From Symbiodinium natans (taxonomy: Eukaryota > Sar > Dinophyceae > Suessiales > Symbiodiniaceae), in contig CAJNDS010000040.1 in assembly GCA_905221605.1 (NCBI GenBank), positions 1-62,000 of the forward strand: DNA of 62,000 nucleotides, written 5' to 3'. Shown one piece after another: positions 36,651-48,120 of the stretch; the first letter of the stretch is position 1; each line of letters begins with the position of its first letter. The position numbers were made by a program, and so were the translations under genes. The notes under the pieces were generated by a model that made no database searches, was not told the DNA's origin, and was given only the letters and a program-made list of their open reading frames with translations.

Positions 36651-37503
36651 TGCGGGTGGGTGGCCTGCGTTTGCGGGCGGGCGACGAGGCGGGCAGCCTG
36701 AGGCCGCTTTAAGAACCCATGTTGATGCGAGGAACAATTCAGAGTTCTTTGCAAGGTCGCTTTCCCGGACTGTCTCTCCAGCACGGTCCACGCGCCCAAT
36801 CCCTGGATTTCATTCAGCTAAACTCACCTCGATTTGCAGGAGAGTTTTTGCTGCCTGCCATTCCTAAGGACACCAAGCATTGAACGGTATATGGTTTGTG
36901 GTTGCTTGCTTCATCATCCTCGATGCCCTCAAACCCATACTGGCCGCTGGCTTGCAAGCTGCACTTACATGGGGTTGACGGATCCAGCCGAAGCACAAAT
37001 GTGTTTAGAGGGCGGGTGCAGTGGGACCATCCGATACATTGATTGTTGTAGGGCTGCCTTGGAGTCGGGATTGGTAGACCAACTCACCCCTCAATGCATC
37101 AAGACCTTTTCCACTTTTTTTTGCGTTGTTGGAAGTTTCTCTCTTTTAAAGGATTTAAAAAACAGGCACGAAATTCGCCCCTCAGAAGGGGCGAGGCCCG
37201 GGCCTTGCCCCTTGGCCCCTTGGGGGTGAAAGAGGCTAAAGTTTCTAAAGCCAGATGAAAGGCCCGTTATTATGAGACAGACGTTCCAAGGTTTCGAAAG
37301 GTGTACTTTTGTTGCACTTGTGTGCATTTGTGGGGATGGAGTGCCGGGGCCTGTAGTTGAGTTCCGAGTTTGTAATTTGCAAGTAGGTGGGTCTGCGCGT
37401 GTGGCTCGTGCTTCGTGCCTGCTGCAGGTGACTTGGGCTCACCAGTCGCACGCCGCACCACCGGCTTGTTGCACGAAGACACATTCTCAGTGTACTTGCA
37501 GGG
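36651..37503. other. Weak exon candidate and GC-rich hairpins
   Basis: An open stretch at about 36960-37107 (DPAEAQMCLEGGCSGTIRYI) may be an exon of the same unknown gene as 37507-37593. At 37171-37225 nested inverted repeats occur: CCCCTCAGAAGGGG and a near-perfect palindrome around GAGGCCCGGGCCTT. Confidence 0.4.
37171..37225. repeat. Nested GC-rich hairpins
   Basis: CCCCT-CAGA-AGGGG forms one small stem. GCGAGGCCCGGGCCTTGC is an 18-base palindrome with one mismatched pair. A CCCCTTGGCCCCTTGGGG segment follows. Confidence 0.75.
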
Positions 37504-37506
37504 CAG

Positions 37507-37593
37507 GGCATGACGCTGCTCCAGGAGGGCGAGCCTGGCTTCATCCAGGGGACTTTTGTGCTGGAGCAGACCTCAGCAGACCATGAGAAGTAG
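37507..37593 (+). CDS. Possible terminal exon, gene unknown
   Basis: After GGGCAG the frame reads GMTLLQEGEPGFIQGTFVLE then QTSADHEK and stops at TAG 37591-37593. Composition and the clean acceptor suggest a last exon. No family recognised. Confidence 0.3.
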   Translation, partial: GMTLLQEGEPGFIQGTFVLEQTSADHEK

Positions 37594-39009
37594 AATAGAT
37601 AACGTGAGAAAACAAAGATGGAGAATGCCATAGTTAACAGTTACCTTAGAAGCTCTTCTAGCCTGAGAGGTCACCGCGCTTCTACTCTGATTCTGACATT
37701 GTTACCTCACAGTTTTCAGAACTTGTTATGATTTGTAGATTTTGAGCTCCAGTTGTGGATCTTTGGCTAAGCCTTGGACTAGGCTTGAACTTTAACTTGT
37801 AATTGCGTAGCGCTTCGAGTTCCACGGTTGACACAGGCCAGCCATGCGACGACATTTGTTGCAATAATTTGCAATATGATTGTATGAAGAAATGGATTCG
37901 GAGAAGAAATGCAGAGATGCCATCGCGAGGAGTCTGAAACGGTTCGAGGATGTTGGGTCGGGGTCGTCCTGGGGCGGGTGTGGCATAACTTTGCCTTCAT
38001 GCCTGGCCTTCAGAGACTTAGGGACGGCCTGCTGTGCAAGCCCTTTGGGTCCCCAAAGAATGAAGAATTGTGAAGGCGCGCAAGCAAGAGATTACCTCTG
38101 GTGTGTTGACGTTGATATAGTGGGTATATTGGCACTGGAAGTATCTGTGTGCCTATCTCACCAAGGAATTCCCCGAATTTTGTGAGGCCGAAGGAGTGGG
38201 GGGTTGGGGGATATGTTTGAGACAAAACCATCCCCTTTGTGGGCAGGGTTGAGGCCGGATGACCATTGGTCCATTTTTGCACCCTTTCTCCTGTCCTTCG
38301 TTGCTTTGACTCTTGAAGCGTTGCAACGAGAAACGGGTGGTCCTCGAAGAAGCAGGGGGCAGGGGGTTCATCATGCCGAATCATGCCACCGTCCTTCCGG
38401 GGAGCCTGAGGAGAAGCCGCTTGTGTGTCGATGTCAAGCCAGACTTGGATGCCTTTCCATCCTTTTCTAATGCCATGGTGTAGCCAGACATAATCAGACG
38501 ATCCACTTGCATGCCTAGGTGCAAACAGCACTGTCCCTGCTCGTGGGCCTCTGCATCGCAGTAAGACCCAGTGTGTCTTGCTCGCGTCCTCATTTCAGGC
38601 GACTGGTAAAGATTGTGCTATACATTGTGCTGCTAACTGCAAGCATGGCATGGCGCCAACATGTACAAGAGTCAGGTCGTTGCAGCAGTTGGTTCGGGTT
38701 GGTCCTCGTTAGCCCGAATTGCAGGCTTCATCCCTTCTGGTGCCCGAGAGTGCGAAGATGTCTGGACATGAAGGCATCTTCGTTTGCATGAGCCGTGATT
38801 CTGGCCACGATCTCCAGCATGTCACGAAAGCTAGCTTCCAAGGGAGCTCGCGATCGTTCTTGTTTACCATGTCCCTTCTTGACTAAGTAAGTCCGCGGTC
38901 CCACCCGAAAAGCTTCAAAAAATATAATAAATTGGTCATGCTTTCATTGCTGACATTTGTAAACTCTACAGTTCCCCACCCCTGCCTTAAGGTTCGCGCC
39001 AATTGAATC

Positions 39010-39060
39010 CAGGAGGAGGGGGCTCCGCCCCCCCCTCCTCCCCCCCCCTCCCCCCCCACC
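39010..39060. repeat. G-run/C-run palindrome
   Basis: GGAGGAGGGGGC is followed after four bases by a complementary CCCCCCCTCCTCC and then a further pure C/T run. Strong hairpin or triplex potential and a sequencing risk. Confidence 0.85.
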
Positions 39061-39789
39061 CACGAAGTGATGCAGGCAATGTGGCTGGGCTGGGAATTTG
39101 CGAGCGTCATTCTTAAGTTCTTGGTTGGGTGCAGTTTGTTTATGGGACTCGGTGCTTACAGTAGCCAGCACCAAACGGAAAGCAGGCAGGAGAGCAGACG
39201 TTAAGCCAGCGGTCTGCGGTCGGCTGTGGCGGTGATAGAATGGCCCATAGTATGGTGAAGGGCAAAGGGCAGTCTCATACCGGACAGAAAAGCTCTCATC
39301 CACACCTACTTCCGAGCGCGAGAACAAAATGGCTAAAGTATGAGAATGGCCCATATCGGCATGACGCGCCATACACCCTTCCACATCTCCCAATTTTGCT
39401 GGATGCTGGAAGGGGGGAAGTCTTGCGATTGAAAGCGACTGAAGGTGGTGATTTGGCAGCTGCCGGTCATTGCCTTGGCATGATGACACGGGTGGAGGAC
39501 AGACGATTCCTACTGCCAATTGTCAAGGCATGCCGTGGTGGCCCATTGAAAAGATTCGCGGGCTCTTGTGAATATTTTGGCATCAGGTCTCGGCCTGCCT
39601 TTGCCTCAGCAAGCTGCTGCTGGTTTACGCACTCGGTCGCTTAGATGCAGGCTGGGACCAAGGTTTGTTGTTGACATGCCTTGCTGACAGAAACTGTCGA
39701 AGGAACGACAGCCTGTCTTTACCATGTGTTAGAGAATTAGGATGATACATACAAGCGTAGACAAGCGTGCATTCATACTCTGTGTGTGT

Positions 39790-39835
39790 ACTGATTAAAA
39801 CACACGCATGTATATATAGATATATACAGATACGC
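39790..39835. repeat. CA/TA microsatellite
   Basis: Alternating CA and TATA units. Confidence 0.8.
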
Positions 39836-40120
39836 CGACTGTTGTATAGGTTTTTCACCCAGCAAGTGGCAGTATAGCATAGAGAGCAACATACTGCAAC
39901 TGTCAGGTTAGAGGACGAAGAAATAGGGTCCCTTTGCCGCAGCATCACTGCCTCCCAAAAGCGCCATCAGTATCCTGTCCTATTCTGCCGCGCTGCCTGC
40001 ACTGCAGCCGCTGGAGATGCAACTGGCCACGTCATGCTCAGCGCTTGTGGTCAGTGAACTATTCTAAGGCCAGAGTTGGGGGGGGTGGCCGGAACCGAAA
40101 ACTTTCCCGAGGAAGGAGTC

Positions 40121-42547
40121 ATGCAGCCTTGCGATCCATCATCTGCCTTCTTTGGCTTTATGGGCGTGACTTCGGCGTCCCTTGCTGAGAGTTGCGCATG
40201 CTAGCTTCCGCGCTGCAGGCGCATTCTCAGCATGCACAAAGCATGCCCTTGGAGAGCATAGCGTGAACTGAAATTCCATCCGAAGAAACCCCGTATCTGC
40301 CCGCCAACGACTCAGTGTAAGCCCGTTGGTGAGCTCAGGCTTGTGTTTGCGAATCTGGGTGAGTCTTGGCTTCTCTATATGCGCGTGCTCTTCACCTGCG
40401 CGTGCTCTTCACTTACCTGTCCTCTAACGTATAGGGTTTTCACTTGTCTTGGAGGTCTGACGTGCATGGTGCCGTGCATGAGCTGTAGCATGTAACAAGT
40501 CGTAACATGCTGTAGCATGCGTAGTACGATGTGGTACGCTTCCTGAATCATTGCACAAGATATGGTGATGCGATGCGATGTGTGCTTGCGGCCTGAGGCA
40601 GCTTATGGAACTGCAAAGTCAGGTGTGGGCATTGCATCTATGGGAGTCATGCGGCCAGACATGATCATGTGACTTGGTACGACATTTAGGAAATCAGAGA
40701 AAGAGAGTGCGTTGCGTTTACATGTGCTCTGAGCATGTTGGCTGTGCATCTAGAGGTGCTGTGCTTGCGTCTGGCATGCGAGCAGGTTGCTCAGCAGAGG
40801 GTTCAAGTAAGGAAGTCAATCATTCCAGTAGTCATGGCCGGAGTTCTGGGCATCTACGGCCTGATCACAGCCGCCACGGGCTCGGAATTCCAGCAGCCGA
40901 AACCTGTCCGACATGCTTCAGTCAATATAGAGGTCATCATCAATGGCAAGATGGATGCGGCTAACTACTCTGCCTACTCAGGTGCCTTTGTGTGCTGTGC
41001 TCGTGACGGGTAGCAAGTTCAATGCGTTGTTTTTGGTGAGGGAAGGCAGCCAGGCAGGGAGGGAGGGAGGGAGCGAGAAAGAGACAGAAAGACACGAGCA
41101 GTGGCCAAAACCTCACGGCCTCGGGGAAGAAGCATGGGGACGATTTCGGCAACCACTTGGACTTCAATTCAAGTTGGTCGACCGCTTGGTTTCGCAAGTT
41201 ATGAACGCCATAAACCGGCAGAGTGTGAATCTCCGGGATGATGCTATGACCTCAGAGCTCCTTTCTAGGCATCTGGTTGACTTTGTCCCCGGCGCGGTGT
41301 CTGCAGGAGGGTTCTGCGGCGGCTTCCCTTCCGTTGTCTGTCAGTCTGTCGAATGCCCCTCAATTGGAGTGTCTGCTCCTGTCTGCATCATCCTTTCCCT
41401 CCGTCTCCATTCCATTCCCTGCTCTTCCTTTTTCGTTTGCCTTTGCAGGGCATCTTCTTCACAGTAAGTAACGAGGGGCTCCGCATCCTGCGCCCGGTGC
41501 CCCTCTGGCCCAGATTCTGGGCTGCTGCTTCTTTCGTTTTGGCCCTCTTTTCTCCTGAGTCCTGCCTCCCTCGCCTCTGCCCCAGCAGGTTTTTCCGGCT
41601 GACTGCTAGTCATTTCTACTCATTTCCACTGTGCTTGTTGTACGCGGACCACCAGCGCGAACTGACGAGTTTGGCCCAAGCACTCAAACCAGTTGCGCGG
41701 CCACGTGCAAGGGACCTCCCTCCGATGCCGATACCCACCGAAAAGAAGAGCCATGAAGAGCTTGTCGCATGAACAGTGCAGTTATGTGAACAGTTTGAAC
41801 GCGCACTGGGGGACGGTCAAGGCTACGCACACCTGGGAGCTGGCTTGACTGTCGGCATGAGTTGCTAAGCCGCATCAAGATACCAGTAGAAGGTCTGTAC
41901 AGTGCTGTATCATGTATGTTAACGCTTAAACAGCATCTGTCGCAAGTGCCAATGTCTAGGCATACGTGCGTACTGAAGGGAGCCACCTCCCGCGGAATCT
42001 ATCACCTCAGCACTAGGCTCTTTGGCTGCTGGATTGGCCATTGGCATTGTTGGAGATGCGGGCGCCGCCTGGCAAATGTTGAAATTCAGCAAAGATTGGC
42101 ATAAGCTCATATTCATGCCAACCTTGCCAAGGTCCGTGCAAACGCCCAGCAGCCACGATTGTTCGTCGGCATGCCACTTACCTTGAATTATTCTACTTAC
42201 GTCTTACGTAGCATGGCTATATAATTCTATATAGCATGGTAATCCTCTAAGCCACGCTGAGTCCAGAGCCCGAATCGCGAAGACCAGCGTTATGAGCAGA
42301 AGATCTAAACTCAAATATGAGTGACCAACCGTACAAGTACAGACCTTGTGCATCAGAAGTAGTCTTCCGATTTCTGAGAAGAAGCCATGCGACAGGTAGT
42401 CCTCAAGCAGGCAACAATTCGCAGGCCAGCAAGGTTTTGATCAAAGTCCGAGCTGGCCCAAGGATTCTGATCTTGATTTTTGCCGAAGCCTTGGGCCTGT
42501 ACGGCCTCATTGTGGGCTTGGTCGCTCGGCTAACCTCGATTTGCTAA
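40121..42547 (+). CDS. vma3-like: V-type H+-ATPase proteolipid, subunit c (nine exons)
   Basis: Membrane rotor subunit of the V-ATPase, which acidifies Golgi, endosomes and vacuoles. Exons: 40121-40176, 40339-40360, 40598-40668, 40812-40872, 40933-40981, 41822-41860, 42017-42063, 42132-42172 and 42463-42547. They total 471 nt, 156 residues, in phase throughout, the normal length for this protein. The four helices are clear: [98 protein letters not shown] and [20 protein letters not shown]. The proton-carrying Glu is in IFAEAL. Donors are GT (4), GC (3) and GA (1, at 40361); every exon after the first starts with G. The largest intron is 840 nt. The C-terminal tail ARLTSIC lies in a 14-bp tandem duplication that supplies the stop. 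Confidence 0.96.
40381..40414. repeat. 17-bp tandem duplication in V-ATPase intron 2
   Basis: GCGCGTGCTCTTCACYT occurs twice head to tail inside the second intron. Confidence 0.9.
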
Positions 42548-42556
42548 CCTCGATTT
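42529..42556. repeat. 14-bp tandem duplication at the V-ATPase stop
   Basis: GCTAACCTCGATTT occurs twice head to tail. The TAA stop at 42545-42547 falls in the second copy; the first copy is read in another frame. Confidence 0.95.
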
Positions 42557-45307
42557 GTGAGCGGGTCTTGCCGGGAATTGAACTCCTAAGTGCCTACTTG
42601 GTCATTTGCTCTCTTCATGCAGTGCGTAGGCCAGTGTTGAGCAGGTCGTTGCATCCACGGCAGAAGGCAAGGGAAAAGGACTCTGTGACCCAGCTGCAGC
42701 TCAGTAAGAGCTCTCAGCCTACTGTTATAGTCGAAGCTGCGCTTAATGCTTGCTTCTACTTGAGCATTCGGCGGCCTATGCAGTCACACATGACCAGGCA
42801 CGCCCTATGCCTGAAGCCCCTGAGCAGCCGGCTTGGAAGGGGTAGTGGCAGGTTGTGCCTGCTAGTGGCATACCAATGCCATCTTATACGTGATCGTTGC
42901 ATCATTTGTTGAAGATCGAAGTTGCGAATGGTTCGCTACGTTACCTTTGTTGCTTAAATCGCAAGGGCGACTCACACCAGCTTTGATGGGGATTGCGGCA
43001 CAAACGCTGGCAAGAGCTCTCAGCAAGAGCCTGGCGAGGTACAGGTCAAAGATCGCCAACACTGACAGGCAGTGTTGCAGGCTCCGTGTACGAAAAAGAA
43101 ATTATCGGCCTTACATTACAGCAGTCATTTGCCTTTTGACCAGCCGTTTGTTCGAGAGGTTTTGCATTTCTTTGGCCTCGTGATGGGTTGTGAACCGTTT
43201 GCACATGTTTGCACCAGAAAAGGGCAGACATTGTCTTGGTCGTCTGATACAGACAGAAGGAGACTTGCGGCAAAAAATCTGGTCGGCGGTTTGGCTGCAA
43301 GACACGCTCCGATGGTGTGACCTGCGACGGCTCTGCCGTTGAGTTAGATGCAGGCACAGTGCGCGTGTTTGGCCAAGCCAGCCTGCCCTTGGACCCGAGC
43401 TCAGATGCCAGGGATTGGCCGTGTTGAACGAGAGAATACGAGATACCCATCAACACAAGTTCAATCAGCATGAACAAATTACCCACCATGAAACTTCCAA
43501 GCATTTTGAAGGATGGGTTTATGCAGTCCGGGGGGACGCTCCACGGGATTTGGTGCTGGGACTGTTGGGATGTGCGGGGGTAGGCAACCCGGGGATGATT
43601 AAGTGGGCTCTTCGGATTCTCCCTGATTTAAGGTGGGGAAGGGCACTTCAGGGATGATTACAACACATCGTGCCATGCACATCGTGCCATGGTGTCGCTG
43701 CCTCAAGGTGGGTGTCAGCAGTGCTGTTTTCTTCAACAGGAGGCCAAATTCCTTGCAGGATGTGCTTGAGATCATGATGTATTTTATTTGCCTGCAATCA
43801 GCAGGTACTCCCTGCAACAGTGGTGCAGTTTGATGGCTCGTCCCGCTTGTTTTGATGCTCAGACAGTTTCCTGTTGATGTCCAACTACATATTTATATAA
43901 GTGTCAGCATCTCAGAGCATTTGTTCTGCTCATGCTCCAGTGACCTCCAGTGCCAGGCTGTGTCGCTGGGCCTTATCACCTTCTACTATGTCAAGGCGAA
44001 GGCTTCCACTTGCTTCCGCACTTTCGGCTGTTGCATTGAGCTGCTTGGGACACACCTGGGGCTTTGCTCGCCAGCTCTGTTTTACACATGGCTCCCAGCT
44101 ATGCAGTTGCTACAGTCCGCGGCAGGCCGCCATTGGAAACCATTCGCCGTTTAAGCTAATAGCCAGGGTCCGTCCACAAGAATCTCGGCCATGGCTCCCA
44201 CAGAAGCGGGCAATGCTGTATTGCGCTTGTCACGATCGTTTTTCGAAGAAGGTTTCTCGGCAGGGACTACTGTTCGGATTGCTCTTCACCTGTCATGTCC
44301 GAACCATTCCGAACCCTTCCCACCCTTCTGAGTATTGACTGGTGACGAAGTTGGCAGAGGATTTGTGCCATGCTCCAGCGACAATGCTGCACCGGCGTGA
44401 ATGGGCCTCCCCCAAACAAGCTTGGTACCCTTAATGAAGGAGCCTCCCTTGGACCCGAATCTCAACAGATACGGCGCGTGGGAGGGCCTAACATTTTGTG
44501 ACAGGTATGCACTTGTTTTTGCTGGAAGGGTCTCAGGGAGCAGCACCTGAACACACCAAACCCCAAAACTCCGCGGTTCATCCCTTTCCCTCGAAACATG
44601 GAATCCGACATCGCCTCTGAGGGCCCGACAAGGTGTCCGCACCACGATGACGGACACGTCGCAGAGTGACGGGATCGCTTTGGAAGAGCCAAGCAATCTG
44701 AACAGCACCGACAGCGAGGATAGCGACTCCGACATCCATCATCCTCGAAATGCGAGCAACAGTAAGCACATGAAGCGTTGCGACCTGCCAATCGGGCAGT
44801 TCATGCCCGCCTTCGTTTCTTTGCAAACCTGGAAACCCAAGAGCGGAGTCAATTTTGAACCAACAAGCGCCAGCTGTAAGACATTTTCGATCAGCGCTTT
44901 TCCGCTCGAAGATTTGAGGCTTAAACGAGGTTTCTTCGAATGAGTTTGAGGCGTAGAGGAGGCTTCATCAAAGGTGGCAACCGCCACCGGGAACGAAGAA
45001 ACGACTTAGAGGCCTAAACGGGGCGTGAACCAATTTGAGAAACCGAAGGAGCTTGTCGGAAAGAGGCTTAAAGTAAGGGATGGTAAAAGCTTGGGGCGCC
45101 GTCCCCCGGGGCCCCCTCCATGACAAAAGAACGCTACAATTCGCAACAATTTTGCCAGCTTTCTTTACGAGCTGTTGTGGTTGACTTTTACACAAATCAG
45201 CAAGCTCCAATCTTGCATGTTAAAGGTCGCTAGCACACTTTTTGTGCTTCAGTCATCTTCTGCCTAGTCAAGGATCACGTTTAAATTTTGCAACCTGCAT
45301 ATGTAGG
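42557..45307. other. Spacer between V-ATPase c and the kinase gene
   Basis: No recognised gene. A 14-bp unit CACATCGTGCCATG is duplicated at 43664-43691, and a CCTCCC-type segment like the fold-back at 25583 is at 44407. At 44647 an ATG opens an acidic, Ser-rich stretch (MTDTSQSDGIALEEPSNLNS, then TDSEDSDSD) that could be a first exon of the kinase gene, though linkage is unproven. Confidence 0.45.
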
Positions 45308-47593
45308 ATTTCACTGCCTTGCGGAAGGTAAGCTGGAAGCGAACAGTCGAATGGATGATGGATTTCGCGAAGCCGGTCTGAATGTCGACCCGTTAACACC
45401 GGGAGTGGAGTGCTTGCTGGTTGACAGGAGCCAGGACGAGGCTCTAGAACATTTTGTCGAACGCTGCCGGAAGAAGCTGCGCAAGGCGAAGGACGAGGCC
45501 GCACAGGCCATGGTCCTGGCTTTGCTTGTGTCCGATGCGTGCGGGCGCTCGGGGGTCCATGCGGCAGATCTGGAGGCCAGGCATGCCGAGCTGGTTGCAA
45601 GCCAGCGCCGGACAAACGGAGAGCTGCTGCTCGGGAGCCTCTTGGGGGAGATCGCATCGCCATCTCGGAGCTCTCACAGCCGGACTGGCGCCGCCCTGGG
45701 TCCTGAGCGAGCAATCCTCTTCAAAGCAGTTGCGGATTGGCTCGGCACTTTTGGCTGTACCTTGCAACGCCAACAGCATGCACTGCATAACGTGGTGAAC
45801 ATCAGTCAGATGCCTTGTATTGTCGACCTTCTTTTCGACCCTGGTGCTCTGTATGAGGACCCATCTACACGCGCGCAGGAGCTACTTGCTGCGCAGTGTA
45901 GCAGCGTTTTTGCTGCAAGTTCACGGTGTTAAGCCCCATGACAAAGTTCTAACGGTTTGGATTAAGTTTCGATCACTAGAGTAGAAGCGCATGTCCTCGA
46001 ATTTGCAGGTATCGACACCTTCTGATGAAGAGCACTTGCATCCAAGGGAGAGAGTTGAAGGAAGTCTTGCCACCGTCTTCACGGACAGACCTCAGTGGTC
46101 ACATGCCGCGGCCTCCGTGGCACGTGGAGCCATGGGAGTTGGAAATCTCGCGCGGTGAAAGAACTTTGGCTGTTCTTCTTACTTTTGACAGCGAGTCAAG
46201 CACTAGATGGAGGTATTGAGTTGCTAACTTAACTACAGACTGCTGTAATGTAGGCAAAACCATCGCGTCATGCATTTCAGGAATTGGCAGGGGCGGCTTT
46301 GGAGAGGTATTCCATGGCCGATGGGCTGGCGTCCGTGTTGCGGTAAAGGAGATGAAAGACAACTCACGGGCACCGAGTGATGCCGATGTCGTGGACTTCT
46401 TGCTCGAGATTGCCATGCTGTCTCAGTTGAACCATCCGAACATTGTCCGTTTCTGGCGTGGCTCGACCGAGATGCACGGGGGGAGCCGTAGCTTGCTGAT
46501 GGTCACTGAGTACATCAAGCAGGGCGGTTTGTCCAGGCTTCTACATGGGCATGGTGGGCCAGCCCTACCAGATCCATTGACTCTGGGACAGTCCCTTTCG
46601 TTTGCTTTAGATGTCGCCCGTGGTGTGCAGTACCTCCACAGTCAGCGAATTCTTCATTTGGATCTGAAAAGTCCCAATGTTTTGTGTGCTCCGATTTGGA
46701 CTGCGAAGCTTTGTGACTTTGGCCTTGCGAAGATGCGAGGCGAAGCAACATATGTGCAGTCGACGCTGCAGGGTGTCAGTCCAGTCTGGGCCCCTCCTGA
46801 AATGTTCGATGCTAGCAGTGGGGGCCTGACCGAAAAAGCAGATGTCTACAGCTTTGCTGTGATTTTCTTCGAGCTCTTGACCAAGCAAGTGCCGTTTGCG
46901 GAAGTCAGTGCTTCCAAGCTGCCAGCCGCCAAAGCCGCGGGCCAAATTCCTCGCATCCCCCAGTCTGTTCCGGCGGACTGTGCCGATCTGATTGAGCAAT
47001 GCTGTGCTCTGACTCCGATCGCCAGGCCCTCGATGAGTGGGGCTGCTGCCAGGGTGCGGGAGATCGCACAGTCGCACGAAATACAGCTTTCAGACGTCAA
47101 ACCACCTGCTGCGTTGCTGCGGTTCGATGACGACCAAGAACGCAGGGTTCAGGAAGCTGAGGAAGCTGCAGCTAAGAGTTTAATCGATGTGGACAAACAG
47201 CGGGCGCATCTTCGAATGGATTTGTCAGAGCTCCATCGGAAGATTGAAGTCGCTCGAAAGCAGGCTGCAGAGCTGGGTTCTCAAAGCAACGGTGCGTGCG
47301 GTGGTCAAGGTACACTTCAAGATGCGGCAGATGCAGATGACTCCTGGTGCGAGCCGTTTATTCAAGAAGTTGCTGGTGCGAAGTTTCGTTGCGCTTTGTG
47401 CTCCAAATTGTTCCGCGGGCCCGAATTTGTCAAAAGGCATCTGGAGGCAAAGCACAGGGAGGAAGCAAAGAGACTCATCGAAGATAAATACTTTGATTGC
47501 GATGTATCCCGTGAGGATGCCATCCCTCTGCATCACGCGATGGGCAATGCTGGAACTGGTCGCTGGAAGGGCTTGCAAGACGACATAGGATGA
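45308..47593 (+). CDS. CTR1/EDR1-type Raf-like kinase with C-terminal ARS2-like zinc finger
   Basis: Three exons join in phase: about 45308-45892 (GC donor), 46009-46154 (GT donor), 46281-47593. Exon 1 matches the EDR1 domain of plant CTR1/EDR1 MAP3Ks segment by segment: RMDDGF, VECLLVDRSQDEAL, ALGPERAILFKAVADWL, CIVDLLFDPGALYED. The kinase domain follows: PWELEISRGIGRGGFGEVFH (Gly loop), VAVKEMK (ATP lysine), HPNIVRF, HLDLKSPNVL (46655; HRD has become HLD), CDFGLAKM (DFG at 46715), WAPPEM, DVYSFAVIFFELL, RPSMSG. Then comes a Glu/Arg-rich coiled coil (about 47140-47280) and a C2H2 finger at 47381-47460, FRCALCSKLFRGPEFVKRHL with a second His in AKH, very like the finger of ARS2/SERRATE. TGA at 47591-47593. 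The true N-terminus is unknown. Key catalytic residues are intact except the HRD arginine. Confidence 0.88.
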
Positions 47594-48091
47594 CTACCAC
47601 TGATTGGAAAGCATGTTTTCGACTTGCGTTTGGGCCACCGGCTGAATCTGGACACGCGGCCGGGTCGTGACACCCAGGAGAAGGGCGTCAGCTTCTTTCA
47701 GGAGGCTGGGAGGGCTTGAGATGCGAAACCGTATCATCACGCATCATTATCGTCCGGGCCAGCAGGGCAACCACATGAACTTCCATCGGCGGAAAGTGCG
47801 GCGCACAATAGATGGCTGCCATAACCAGCTGTTCGAAAAAAAGTGCTCAGCTTTGCTGCGCCATTATGAGCAAGTATTGTTTAGCTCAGTCCAGGTCCAC
47901 TTGGCAGACAGTTTGTGCGCTGCACTTGCAAGGTGCAGAGCCATGCTGAAGTCGAATCTGCAGTGTGGCCATCATCACGAAGGCGTACATGAGTGATTGT
48001 AGAAGTTCAGTTGGCGAGCAGATGTAGAGACCCCTTCAAGCCGGACGGCAGTGATCGAATGGACACTAGATGCGCTAGTCGGCAGGACAGC
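47594..48091. other. Region downstream of the kinase gene
   Basis: One open stretch, about 47604-47720, reads HVFDLRLGHRLNLDTRPGRD then TQEKGVSFFQEAGRA and stop after an AAAG acceptor. It could be a further 3' exon of the kinase gene if the stop at 47593 is spliced out. Not proven. Confidence 0.35.
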
Positions 48092-48120
48092 GGGGGGGGG
48101 GGGGGGGGGGGGGGGGGGGG
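48092..48120. repeat. G29 homopolymer
   Basis: Twenty-nine consecutive G, a G-quadruplex-prone run; the true length may differ from the assembly. Confidence 0.9.

Larger units (their letters stand above)
37594..40120. other. No recognised gene; C-rich palindrome and TA repeat
   Basis: Contains a purine/pyrimidine palindrome (39010-39060) and a TA/CA microsatellite (39790-39835). Short hydrophobic open stretches at 38519-38660 and an open frame at 39240-39644 match nothing I know. Confidence 0.45.

Noticed and set aside
36519-36799. Gly-Thr and Gly-Gln dipeptide frames on the minus strand
   Set aside because: They are translations of the TGTCCC repeat.
44286-44735. Minus-strand open frame of 149 codons
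   Set aside because: No domain; it overlaps a better + strand candidate start at 44647.
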